A stretch of DNA of 16,584 nucleotides from JBFKOL01 sp041628815 (GTDB lineage Bacteria > Bacteroidota > Bacteroidia > Chitinophagales > Saprospiraceae). Below are positions 7,195-14,375 of this stretch, in pieces (within the stretch, counting starts at the first letter, position 1; every line of letters begins with the position of its first letter). Below the pieces are notes generated by a model, which ran no database searches, had not been told where the DNA came from, and was given only the letters and a program-made list of their open reading frames with translations. The stretch covers positions 1-16,584 of the forward strand of contig JBFKOL010000059.1 of assembly GCA_041628815.1 (NCBI GenBank), given 5' to 3'. Position numbers and translations under genes: made by a program.

Positions 7195-8657
7195 AAGAAG
7201 TTCGACTCCTTCCGGTACTATCCTTTACATGCCTGTGGTTTATAGTAGCCGCTGTACTTTTCTGGCTATCAGGTTGCCAAACCGACAACAAAAATTCTCC
7301 CCTGAATGTAATCCTTATTACAGTTGATGACCTCGGTTGGCGGGATTTGGGCTGTTATGGCAGCACATATTACGAAACACCCAACATCGACCGGCTCGCC
7401 AGCCGGAGTTTTGTTTTCAGTCAGGCGTATGCAGCTGCTGCTATTTGTTCACCGTCCAGGGCAGCGATCATGACGGGTATGTACCCTGCCCGGTTGGGAC
7501 TGACCGACTGGATCAGGGCTCGCTTTCAGGGCGGCAGCATAGAAAACGTCATAGGATATGACACTCTCGAGACCAAACCATTACTTACGCCAAAAAATCC
7601 GTTTCACCTGCCCGTTATCCCTAAGACGCTGGCGGGAGAGCTGAAAAGTTCGGGTTATGTGACAGCTCATATCGGCAAATGGCACCTTGGCGCCGAGCAC
7701 TATGGTCCAGAAAACATGGGATTCGATTATAATGTGGCTGGCTGTGATTATGGACAGCCACCTTCCTATTTCGATCCCTATGAATGGAGACCTGAAGGTG
7801 AAGGTCAACAGGCAGTACTTGGCTTTCCTACCATGAAAGCCAGAAAGAAGGGAGAATACCTCACGGACCGCGAGGCATGGGAGGCCGCTGCCTTTCTAAG
7901 AAAACATAAAAGCGACCCTTTTTTCCTTCATTTGAACCATTACGCCGTACACACCCCCATCCAGGCCAAGGAAGAAATCATAGCCGGATATGTGGAAAAA
8001 CAGGACAGACAAGGAAGTCCGGAATACGCCGCAATGATTCATAGCGTTGATGAAGCCCTTGGTACCCTAGTTCATGTCCTGGACAGCCTTAGGCTCACCG
8101 ACCAAACCATGATCCTGTTCACTTCTGACAATGGGGGACTGAAAGGTGAGCGATTTACGGATAACAGTCCCCTTCGTTCAGGTAAGGGATATCCATACGA
8201 AGGCGGCATCCGGGTGCCACTGATCATCTACCACCCTGCAATTAAGCCTTCAAGGACAATTGAAGAACCCGTCATAGGTATGGACCTCTTTGCTACCATC
8301 GCGGCCTCATGTGGTCTGTCTGACGAACAAATGGACAAAGTGGATGGCGAGAATTTGTTGCCGCTACTAAGCAGTGAAGACCCATTGGAACGTCATCGGC
8401 TCGTATGGCACTTCCCTCACTACCGGGGAAGTGATGTCGTGCCATACAGCATTCTTCGGAGCAAGGACTGGAAACTGATCAAATATTACGGCATAGAAGA
8501 TAATTTTGAACTGTTCAACCTGGCCCAGGACCCATCAGAGAAATTCAATCTTTCGACAGAATTACCCGACCTTCTGGCAGAAATGGAAGCCAGCTTAGAT
8601 GTCATGCTTACCAATATGAATGCAAAATTGCCCATCATCAAATCTGAACCCTTCTAA
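7191..8657 (+). CDS. Lipoprotein sulfatase (arylsulfatase family, Cys-type)
   Basis: It hydrolyses sulfate esters, probably at the cell surface. The 488-residue protein starts with a lipoprotein signal ending in 'FWLSGCQ' (lipid-anchored Cys29). Sulfatase motifs follow in order: metal-binding Asp46-Asp47 in 'ITVDDLGWRDLGCYG', the signature 'CSPSRAAIMTG' in which Cys86 should be converted to formylglycine, 'GKWHLG' (Lys163, His165), 'TSDNGG' (Asp313, Asn314), and 'SGKGYPYEGGIRVP' (Lys332). The C-terminal part ('NFELFNLAQDPSEKFNL') is the usual small subdomain. The Cys-type site can be served by either FGE or a radical-SAM maturase; neither is encoded here. The ATG overlaps the acylase stop, and the redoxin gene starts 3 bases after this gene ends, so the three form an operon. 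Substrate (sulfated polysaccharide or other) is undetermined. Confidence 0.96.
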   Translation: MKEVRLLPVLSFTCLWFIVAAVLFWLSGCQTDNKNSPLNVILITVDDLGWRDLGCYGSTYYETPNIDRLASRSFVFSQAYAAAAICSPSRAAIMTGMYPARLGLTDWIRARFQGGSIENVIGYDTLETKPLLTPKNPFHLPVIPKTLAGELKSSGYVTAHIGKWHLGAEHYGPENMGFDYNVAGCDYGQPPSYFDPYEWRPEGEGQQAVLGFPTMKARKKGEYLTDREAWEAAAFLRKHKSDPFFLHLNHYAVHTPIQAKEEIIAGYVEKQDRQGSPEYAAMIHSVDEALGTLVHVLDSLRLTDQTMILFTSDNGGLKGERFTDNSPLRSGKGYPYEGGIRVPLIIYHPAIKPSRTIEEPVIGMDLFATIAASCGLSDEQMDKVDGENLLPLLSSEDPLERHRLVWHFPHYRGSDVVPYSILRSKDWKLIKYYGIEDNFELFNLAQDPSEKFNLSTELPDLLAEMEASLDVMLTNMNAKLPIIKSEPF

Positions 8658-8660
8658 ATC

Positions 8661-9833
8661 ATGAAATCATTTTTACTTTTCTTAATCGTGACTTTATTCT
8701 GCGTTGGTTGCACTTCGGAGAGAATGAAAGAGGAAGCTTCCACATTTTTCACCGCAGCACCTCAACCCCTACCGGCACAGCAGGTGGCAACGCTCCCCGT
8801 TGGCTCCAAGGCTCCCGACTTTACACTGCCGGGTACGGACGCAAGGTATTGGTCCCTGTCTGATTTCAAAGATGCCAGCGTATTGGTAGTCGTCTTTACC
8901 TGCAATCATTGTCCGACTGCCCAGGCGTATGAAGAAAGAATCAAACAAATTGTGAACGATTATTCCCATAAAGGAGTCGCCCTTGTAGCCATCAGCCCTA
9001 ACAGTCCCTTGGGACTTTTATATGAAGAGCTGGGATATTCGGATCTGAACGATGATTACGACGAAATGATCATTAGGTACAACGATAAGTCATTTAACTT
9101 CCCTTACCTCTATGACGGAGACAATGAAGCTGTATCTCTGGCTTATGGTCCCGTAGCAACGCCCCATGTTTTTGTTTTTGATAAGGATCGCATTTTGAAA
9201 TATCAAGGAAGGATCGATGCCTCTGAAAAACCCGGAACTGGTCAGGCTGAAGATCTACGAGCAGCAATTGATGCCCTGCTGAATGGAGAAGACCCAGCTG
9301 TTTCTTCAACCAAAACTTTCGGCTGTTCGACCAAATGGGCGTGGAAGACTGAGCTGAAAGAAAAAATCAATACAGAATGGGCCAGCAAGGAAGTGAGCCT
9401 GCACGATGCAGATAAAGAAGTGGTCAAAGACCTGGTCAAAAATGAAGACTCCCAAAAGCTGAGGTTGATAAACGCGTGGGCCACATGGTGCGGCCCGTGT
9501 ATTTTGGAGTATCCGGAATTCGTAAATATCCAGCGTATGTTCGGAGCACGTGATTTTGAATTCGTTTCCCTTTCCTTGGATAAAGTAGAGAAGAAATCAA
9601 AGGCTCTTGAATTTCTCAAGAAATCTCAATCTGCTTTGGACAACTACATCTTCACCGGAAAAGATGTCTACGAGTTGATCGAAATCGTAGATCCGGAATG
9701 GAACGGCGCCCTACCCTATACCATTCTCGTCGAACCCGGCGGAAAGGTGGTTTGGCGGCACCAGGGCACCGTTGACTTTTACCGCCTAAAAAAAGAAATT
9801 GTCGAACACCCCATGATAGGCCGATATTACTGA
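8661..9833 (+). CDS. Two-domain redox lipoprotein: peroxiredoxin-like + TlpA-like thioredoxin
   Basis: A 390-residue lipoprotein (MKSFLLFLIVTLFCVGC, lipid-anchored Cys17) with two thioredoxin folds in a row. Domain 1, about 45-225, has 'GSKAPDFTLPGTD', a 'TCNHCPTAQAYEER' redox site (Cys81, Cys84), the cis-Pro in 'VATPHVFVFD', and ends with 'GCSTKWAWK'. This is the pattern of the PRX_like1 branch of AhpC/TSA proteins. Domain 2, about 265-385, has 'NAWATWCGPCILEYPEF' (Cys277, Cys280) and the cis-Pro in 'ALPYTILVEPGG', like TlpA/ResA thiol-disulfide reductases. It lies 3 bases after the sulfatase gene and is the last gene of that operon. It likely acts on protein thiols outside the cytoplasm; the targets are unknown. 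Helping the neighbouring exported enzymes is a contextual guess. Its 3' end faces the convergent gene at 9847 with only 13 bases between. Confidence 0.9.
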   Translation: MKSFLLFLIVTLFCVGCTSERMKEEASTFFTAAPQPLPAQQVATLPVGSKAPDFTLPGTDARYWSLSDFKDASVLVVVFTCNHCPTAQAYEERIKQIVNDYSHKGVALVAISPNSPLGLLYEELGYSDLNDDYDEMIIRYNDKSFNFPYLYDGDNEAVSLAYGPVATPHVFVFDKDRILKYQGRIDASEKPGTGQAEDLRAAIDALLNGEDPAVSSTKTFGCSTKWAWKTELKEKINTEWASKEVSLHDADKEVVKDLVKNEDSQKLRLINAWATWCGPCILEYPEFVNIQRMFGARDFEFVSLSLDKVEKKSKALEFLKKSQSALDNYIFTGKDVYELIEIVDPEWNGALPYTILVEPGGKVVWRHQGTVDFYRLKKEIVEHPMIGRYY

Positions 9834-9846
9834 GAACTATGAGGGT

Positions 9847-10179
9847 TTAGTCCTCTTCGACTTCTTCGTTTAGCATGCCCTCAGGAATTTCTTCAATGTC
9901 GAGGCCGTCGTCTTCCCCTTCCGTTATGTCAACCACATCGGGGTACTCATCCTCTTCACGCTGGGCATCCATGAATATCCGGATAGCTTCGGAACGGGTC
10001 ATCTTGATAAGATAATAAATGGACTCTGTCTCAAAAGGTAGAGCAAGTACGAACTTCCCTCCAGCATCTTTGAACGATACCAGGTATTTGTCGAATCCGT
10101 AGGGATATCTTGTTTTTATTTGCTGCTTGACCCAATCGTCAAGCTTGTCAAAGCGGGTGAGTGACCTGGGTTTTGACAT
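9847..10179 (-). CDS. Small conserved-looking protein with an acidic tail, function unknown
   Basis: A 110-residue protein with no signal peptide or membrane segment, presumably cytoplasmic. Residues 1-73 look like a small folded alpha/beta unit: 'FDKLDDWVKQQIKTRYPYGF' helix, 'KYLVSFKDAGGKFVLALPFE' hairpin, then 'SIYYLIKMTRSEAIRIFMDA'. Residues 74-110 are a tail in which 19 of 37 residues are Asp or Glu, probably disordered. I do not recognise a named family. The ordered codon pattern and lack of any better frame support it as a real gene. It is convergent with the redoxin gene and divergent from murI. The 173-base gap upstream contains two A/T-rich inverted repeats. Acidic tails can mimic nucleic acid or bind basic proteins, but no function is claimed. 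Confidence 0.75.
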   Translation of the reverse strand: MSKPRSLTRFDKLDDWVKQQIKTRYPYGFDKYLVSFKDAGGKFVLALPFETESIYYLIKMTRSEAIRIFMDAQREEDEYPDVVDITEGEDDGLDIEEIPEGMLNEEVEED

Positions 10180-10209
10180 TGTATTGCGCTTGTTTTAACC
10201 CCAGGCAGG

Positions 10210-10227
10210 TTTATTCAGTCGAATAAA
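10210..10227. repeat. Perfect inverted repeat, divergent 9847-gene/murI region
   Basis: TTTATTC-AGTC-GAATAAA is a perfect 7-bp stem with a 4-base loop, 31 bases upstream of the minus-strand ATG at 10179. It may be an operator or a leader hairpin of the small acidic-tail gene. Confidence 0.35.
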
Positions 10228-10250
10228 TATATAAATTATCATTATATATT
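10226..10250. repeat. Perfect 9-bp A/T inverted repeat, divergent region
   Basis: AATATATAA and TTATATATT, separated by 7 bases, are perfect inverted copies. They directly follow, and overlap by two bases, the hairpin at 10210-10227. The sequence is entirely A/T, so low complexity may explain it. Its position between two divergent genes suits a promoter or UP-like region. Confidence 0.3.
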
Positions 10251-10352
10251 AATCTTTCATGCATAAAAAAATCCCATTTTCTTTTGCATTCTCTATAACC
10301 ACCCTGGCAAAGTCAAAATCTAATCGTATGACCATTCGTTGATAAAGAGCAT

Positions 10353-11132
10353 ATGAAGTACTCAGAAAAGGCTGTAGCGGTGCTGGATTCCGGTGTAGGA
10401 GGCATAACGGTATTGGAGCGTCTGCAAACTGCGTCACCCCATGAAAACTATATCTACCATGCAGATGTCCAAAACGCACCCTATGGCGATAAGTCACGGG
10501 ACGAAATTGCTAGCTCTGTGGAAAAGTCCGTACGCTTTCTGTCCAAAATGGGTTTAAAAGGCCTGGTCATAGCGTGTAACACGGCAACAAGTGCGGTAAT
10601 TGATAAGCTGAGAAACGACTACGAATTCCCCATTATAGGTATGGAGCCGGCTATTAAACCCGCTTTGAGCACACAGAAAGAAGGCCTTATCCTTGTACTC
10701 GCCACGAGGCGTACGCTTCGTGAAAAAAAATTCAGACATCTCGTCATTGAACTTGGCGGCATTGAAAGGATCAAAACGATAGCAATGGGGCGGTTGGTGG
10801 AATTTGCAGAAAATTATGATTTCCACTCCGATGACTTGTCATCCTACCTGAAAAGACACCTTGCTATAATCGATGCAGAGGATATATCGTGTATTGTACT
10901 GGGCTGTACCCACTTTGTCTATTTTCAAGATCAAATTCGCAGTCATTTTGACGGACGCATCCCCATCTTTACAGGCGTCGAAGGAACTGTCAGGGAGGTC
11001 CTTCGCCGTATAGAAAAGAACCCTCTGCAAAACATTGGCCGTACCAGGCTTTTTCTCTCCGAACACGAGGCCGATCCCGAATTCCTGAAACCCTATATCA
11101 ATCGACTAAGAGGTACAAGCCCAATGGGTTAA
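10353..11132 (+). CDS. murI: Glutamate racemase
   Basis: It converts L-glutamate to D-glutamate for peptidoglycan in the cytoplasm, without cofactor, using two Cys residues. The 259-residue protein is of normal length and shows every motif: 'VLDSGVGGITVL' (Asp12, Ser13), 'YHADVQNAPYGDKS', 'LVIACNTATSAV' with catalytic Cys75, 'IGMEPAIKPA', 'LVLATRRTLRE', and 'IVLGCTHFVYF' with the second catalytic Cys185 and His187. It stands alone between a divergent small gene and the convergent ABC ATPase. Stop codons of the convergent pair are only 16 bases apart, and the sequence there can form a weak A/T-rich stem. Its leader region (10251-10352) shows no clear Shine-Dalgarno sequence or perfect promoter box. 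Confidence 0.96.
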   Translation: MKYSEKAVAVLDSGVGGITVLERLQTASPHENYIYHADVQNAPYGDKSRDEIASSVEKSVRFLSKMGLKGLVIACNTATSAVIDKLRNDYEFPIIGMEPAIKPALSTQKEGLILVLATRRTLREKKFRHLVIELGGIERIKTIAMGRLVEFAENYDFHSDDLSSYLKRHLAIIDAEDISCIVLGCTHFVYFQDQIRSHFDGRIPIFTGVEGTVREVLRRIEKNPLQNIGRTRLFLSEHEADPEFLKPYINRLRGTSPMG

Positions 11133-11152
11133 TGTCTTAATTCCTTCATTAA
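11129..11152. terminator. Weak bidirectional stem between murI and the ABC ATPase gene
   Basis: TTAATG and CATTAA form a perfect 6-bp inverted repeat with a 12-base loop that covers both convergent stop codons. It is followed on the plus side by TTTAATTTTTT. The stem is mostly A/T and therefore weak. It is a possible shared terminator only because two genes converge here. Confidence 0.2.
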
Positions 11153-12573
11153 TTTAATTTTTTGATCAATCCAAAGGTTTCTGGGATGTGATCTTCGCGA
11201 TGCGCTATTAAGATAATAGTCTGTTGATCATGGGTCATATGTGCCAACAAGTGTTTGGCCAGATCAATCCTTCCACGGTCAATACACTGAAAAGGTTCGT
11301 CCAGCACCAATAAGGGTGGATTTTTTATCAATGCACGAATAAAAAGACACAATCTTTGCTCACCGGACGACAGCGTGGTCCATCTTCGTCCTGATAAATG
11401 AGATAATTCGAAGTATGCCATAAACCAATTCGTAGCCGGACTTTTTCCGACCCTATTAGCTGGCAAGGAAAGGATGTCGTGCCTCCCTGTTTCCACGACT
11501 TCCTCAAAAAGCATATCTCCCCTGAGGTATGTATGAAGCTCGGGCGAAGTGTAGCCGATATCTCGCTTTATCTCCCAAATGCTCCTTCCTGGCCGCAAAG
11601 GGCTGCCGAATATTGTTACCCGGCTGGCGTAAGCCTGTGGAACGTCGCCATAGATTACCCCGGCAACAAGGGATTTCCCGGATCCATTGCTGCCAGACAA
11701 AACCCATTTTTCACCTTTATTAATGGTCCAGCAGAGCTTGTCCATTAGTACTGTACCTGCATAGGCTATGGATACATTTTCCATGGAAACTACCTTGCCC
11801 GTATATCGTGGCATAGCCTTACTTTTCATCCACCTTCTTAAAGAGTCTTGTTTTTTAACGCCGATCTTGGGAGAAGTTTGTTTTTGTTTATCCACCCTTC
11901 CATCGTATACGATCCGTCCATCCTGTAATCTGATTTCTCTTTCTACAGCGATAGGTAATGTCCTATGATGATCAAATATGATCACGGTAACATCGTGACT
12001 TGATACCAGATGATCTAAAAAATGATTGACCATGTCAACGGATTTCTCATCCAGCCCGACGTACAAATTGTCCAGAAGCAAGATGTGTGGTTTCTGCAAA
12101 AGGGCCTTGGCAATAAACATCTTTCTATGCTGACCTGACGACAGCTTAATTCTTTCTGTATCCAGAAGTTTTCCGAGGTTTAGTTGCGTTAAAATCCTGG
12201 AAAAAGCCAACCCATCTATATCCTTTCCTTCGCTTTCTATATATTCCCTTACAGTAAGATGGCCATCGGAGTCCCATGAATTAAATCTTTGCTGGTAGTA
12301 ATGTTGGGCATTGGCACCCCGAAAAAGTTTAGACTGATCTGTAAATGTTACCAGTCTTATGTGATCGAAAATGTTCTGTCCCCATGGATTATCATACTTT
12401 ACCTGACCTTGATTATACCACACCTTCCCTGCAAGTACCTTGGCAAGAGTGGTTTTTCCCGACCCACATGGACCCGTGATAAAAAGGTGTCCACCCCGGA
12501 CAATACCCAGGTCGATATCTGACAGCAAAATGCCATCATCTCTTTCAACCGACAATCCACGAATGTTTATCAA
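11149..12573 (-). CDS. ABC ATPase with two fused nucleotide-binding domains (ModF-like)
   Basis: A 474-residue soluble protein with two ABC domains and no membrane segment, resembling ModF-type duplicated ATPases (E. coli ModF is of similar size). Domain 1: Walker A 'GPCGSGKT' (34-41), a 'YYQQRFNS' segment, signature 'LSSGQ' (144-148), Walker B 'LLLDN' with Asn169 where the catalytic Glu normally sits, and 'FDHH' at the switch. Domain 2: Walker A 'GSNGSGKS' (294-301), signature 'LSSGEQR' (401-407), Walker B 'LLVLDEP' with Glu426, and switch His458. Domain 2 is thus fully equipped and domain 1 appears degenerate for hydrolysis. The frame has no upstream ATG; the start is taken as TTG at 12573, directly before the first beta strand. 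No modABC or permease gene is nearby, so a transport role is not shown. Confidence 0.9.
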   Translation of the reverse strand: MINIRGLSVERDDGILLSDIDLGIVRGGHLFITGPCGSGKTTLAKVLAGKVWYNQGQVKYDNPWGQNIFDHIRLVTFTDQSKLFRGANAQHYYQQRFNSWDSDGHLTVREYIESEGKDIDGLAFSRILTQLNLGKLLDTERIKLSSGQHRKMFIAKALLQKPHILLLDNLYVGLDEKSVDMVNHFLDHLVSSHDVTVIIFDHHRTLPIAVEREIRLQDGRIVYDGRVDKQKQTSPKIGVKKQDSLRRWMKSKAMPRYTGKVVSMENVSIAYAGTVLMDKLCWTINKGEKWVLSGSNGSGKSLVAGVIYGDVPQAYASRVTIFGSPLRPGRSIWEIKRDIGYTSPELHTYLRGDMLFEEVVETGRHDILSLPANRVGKSPATNWFMAYFELSHLSGRRWTTLSSGEQRLCLFIRALIKNPPLLVLDEPFQCIDRGRIDLAKHLLAHMTHDQQTIILIAHREDHIPETFGLIKKLN

Positions 12574-12645
12574 GAGGTATTCAATTTTATAGTCTCGGGT
12601 ATATTATCTTCCACATCTTTGAGATCGTTCTACAACATTTAGCAG

Positions 12646-13638
12646 ATGACCTTCCTTTATGATTTGCAATGGTCCAGGACGTGTTACCAACTATTACTGG
12701 CCTTCCTGTTATTCACGATGGCAAAAGAGGCAGCTAAAGGTCAGAATCTGGTATCGCATTACCTACCGATGACTTCGACTACCGTCATCCTTACAGACGA
12801 TGTTTCCATTCCTGCTACCAGTGCCGGATACAGTCTCTGGCTACCGGATATAAAAACCGAAGGCGTCATCCTCTTTTTTCACAGTCGCAAAGATACATCC
12901 AGCGAGTTCATAGTCGAATATGCCAATTCACTGGGCATAGCCGTGATGTATGTGACCACCGAGAATCCGCTTGAATTTTTGTTCTCTGTGGAATCACGCG
13001 AAAAACTATCGAGCCTTCTGAACCATGCCTTGGAGTCTAAATCCTTACCGCGAGATAAAATAATGATTTGCGGAATGTCCCTTGCTGGAACGAGGGCGCT
13101 CATTATGACCCGTCATGGTCAGTCCCACGAAACGGCATATCCCTTCGTACCATTGGCAGTAGCTATTTGCGATGCACCTTTGGATATGATACGATTCTTT
13201 AGATCCACTCGACGTGCCGAACGTCTCAACCACCATCCTGCAGCAGCCAACGAAGGTGCATGGGTCAGCAGGCACCTCTTCAATAATCTCAAAGGAACTC
13301 CCAAGGATCAGCCCGAAAATTATGCCGCATACACGGTTTACAGCTTCGATCATAGAGAGCAACTCGATATTGAATATTTAGACGGGATACATGTCCGCGC
13401 CTATACTGAACCCGACGTACAATGGTGGATCAACACCAGGCGAAAAGATTACTACGACATGAATGCGGTTGACATGGCCGGTCTCATCAATGAGCTAATG
13501 ATCAGGGGACACCAGAAAACCAGGCTTATCACGACGGTAGGAAAAGGCTATAGGCCGGATGGCACCAAGCATCCTCACAGCTGGAATATTGTTGACGAGA
13601 AAGAATTGGTGGATTGGTTTGTAAATCTGGTCAAATGA
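12646..13638 (+). CDS. Exported alpha/beta-hydrolase-fold protein, substrate unknown
   Basis: A 330-residue protein with an N-terminal hydrophobic segment (about 14-25, 'YQLLLAFLLFTMAKE', ending near 'AAKGQ'), likely a signal peptide or anchor. It has an alpha/beta-hydrolase layout: strand 'GVILFFHSRKD' (73-83), strand 'GIAVMYVT', nucleophile elbow 'ICGMSLAGTRAL' with Ser145 in G-M-S-L-A-G, a possible acid Asp257 in 'TEPDVQWW', and a likely catalytic His in 'KHPHSWNIVD' (309 or 311). The triad order and spacing are normal for the fold. I do not recognise a specific family; esterase or peptidase activity cannot be chosen. It is divergent from the ABC ATPase gene across 72 bases. A CATCTTTG box at 12614-12621, one mismatch from the Bacteroidota -7 consensus, lies 24 bases before its ATG. 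Confidence 0.75.
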   Translation: MTFLYDLQWSRTCYQLLLAFLLFTMAKEAAKGQNLVSHYLPMTSTTVILTDDVSIPATSAGYSLWLPDIKTEGVILFFHSRKDTSSEFIVEYANSLGIAVMYVTTENPLEFLFSVESREKLSSLLNHALESKSLPRDKIMICGMSLAGTRALIMTRHGQSHETAYPFVPLAVAICDAPLDMIRFFRSTRRAERLNHHPAAANEGAWVSRHLFNNLKGTPKDQPENYAAYTVYSFDHREQLDIEYLDGIHVRAYTEPDVQWWINTRRKDYYDMNAVDMAGLINELMIRGHQKTRLITTVGKGYRPDGTKHPHSWNIVDEKELVDWFVNLVK

Positions 13639-13672
13639 CATTGGTGGAGTCAACACTAAACGCACAGAAAAC

Positions 13673-13680
13673 TATCTTTG
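13673..13680 (+). promoter_or_regulatory. Likely -7 promoter element for the SDR gene
   Basis: TATCTTTG matches the Bacteroidota -7 consensus TAnnTTTG perfectly and lies 16 bases upstream of the ATG at 13697. This would give the short leader common in this phylum. The nearest upstream TTG (13641) is 29 bases away, too far for a standard -33 element, so the support is from the -7 box alone. Confidence 0.4.
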
Positions 13681-13696
13681 CAGCAAATCTTGGACG

Positions 13697-14296
13697 ATGA
13701 AAATCATTCACTTCGGTGCAACGGGTACGCTGGGTAAATATGTTTGTGAGGAGTTAGGGAGCCGGCACGAAATTGTTCGTGTGGGGCGAAAAAGTGGTGA
13801 TTTGAATGCCGACTTGACATCTATTGTGGAAATAAGGTCAATCTATGAAAGGGTCGGTTCGTTTGATGCGGTGATTTGTACGGCGGGAGGAGGTTATTTT
13901 GGACCTTTCGATGCAATGAGAGATCGAGAATTCCGCCAGGGGGTGGAGAGCAAGATGATGGGCCAAATCAATCTGGTTTTAGAGGGACATCAACGTATTA
14001 AGCATGGAGGGTCTTTCACCTTGACGACCGGAATTCTTTCGGAAGATCCCGTCCCCATGGCCTCTAACCTCAGCGCCATCAACGGTGCCGTCAACGCCTT
14101 TGTTCGTGCTGCATCCATAGAATTGCCGAGGGGCATAAGAATCAATGCGGTAAGTCCCGGTCTTGTAGAGGATTCGATGGAGTCGCTGGGCTCTTACTTT
14201 CCAGGTCATATGCCTGTTAAGATGGAAAAGATGGTCAGCGGGTACGTAAAGAGTGTCGAAGGAAAGGTTACTGGCCAGGTCATCCGATTGTACTAA
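13697..14296 (+). CDS. Short SDR-fold protein lacking the Tyr/Lys catalytic pair
   Basis: A 199-residue single-domain Rossmann protein of the short-chain dehydrogenase type. The nucleotide-binding motif 'GATGTLGKYV' is at 7-16, 'VRVGRKSGDLNADLT' follows, and 'CTAGGGYFGPF' at 61-71 replaces the usual NNAG. At the active site, the usual YSASKAAL-type helix reads 'LSAINGAVNAFVRAASIELP', so the Tyr is Leu125 and the Lys is Asn129. The Ser position falls in 'TLTTGIL' (Thr). 'GIRINAVSPGLVEDS' is the normal C-terminal SDR motif. It is about 50 residues shorter than classical SDRs. Similar short SDRs without the catalytic pair exist in other bacteria. It may bind NAD(P) without classical dehydrogenase chemistry. 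Its substrate is unknown. It precedes sdaA by 79 bases, with a near-palindrome between. Confidence 0.85.
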   Translation: MKIIHFGATGTLGKYVCEELGSRHEIVRVGRKSGDLNADLTSIVEIRSIYERVGSFDAVICTAGGGYFGPFDAMRDREFRQGVESKMMGQINLVLEGHQRIKHGGSFTLTTGILSEDPVPMASNLSAINGAVNAFVRAASIELPRGIRINAVSPGLVEDSMESLGSYFPGHMPVKMEKMVSGYVKSVEGKVTGQVIRLY

Positions 14297-14305
14297 TCAT
14301 GCTCT

Positions 14306-14327
14306 GGGATGACAATATTGGTATCCC
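14306..14327. promoter_or_regulatory. 22-bp near-palindrome upstream of sdaA
   Basis: GGGAT-GA-CAATATTG-GT-ATCCC is symmetric at 18 of 22 positions: outer arms GGGAT/ATCCC and an inner palindrome CAATATTG. It lies 9 bases after the SDR stop and 48 bases before the sdaA start. No T-tract follows, which speaks against a simple terminator. Its size and symmetry suit an operator for a dimeric regulator of sdaA. This is inference. Confidence 0.4.
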
Positions 14328-14375
14328 GATGATTTATATTGGCGTGATTTCATTCATTTAAACTTGCGTCTATAG

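Noticed and set aside
9841..9855. Hairpin GAGG...CCTC between the convergent redoxin and acidic-tail genes as a terminator
   Set aside because: The stem is only 4-5 bp, overlaps coding sequence, and has no T-tract.
10249..10497. 82-residue minus-strand open frame over the murI start
   Set aside because: It overlaps the conserved murI N-terminus and has low-complexity, unrecognisable content.
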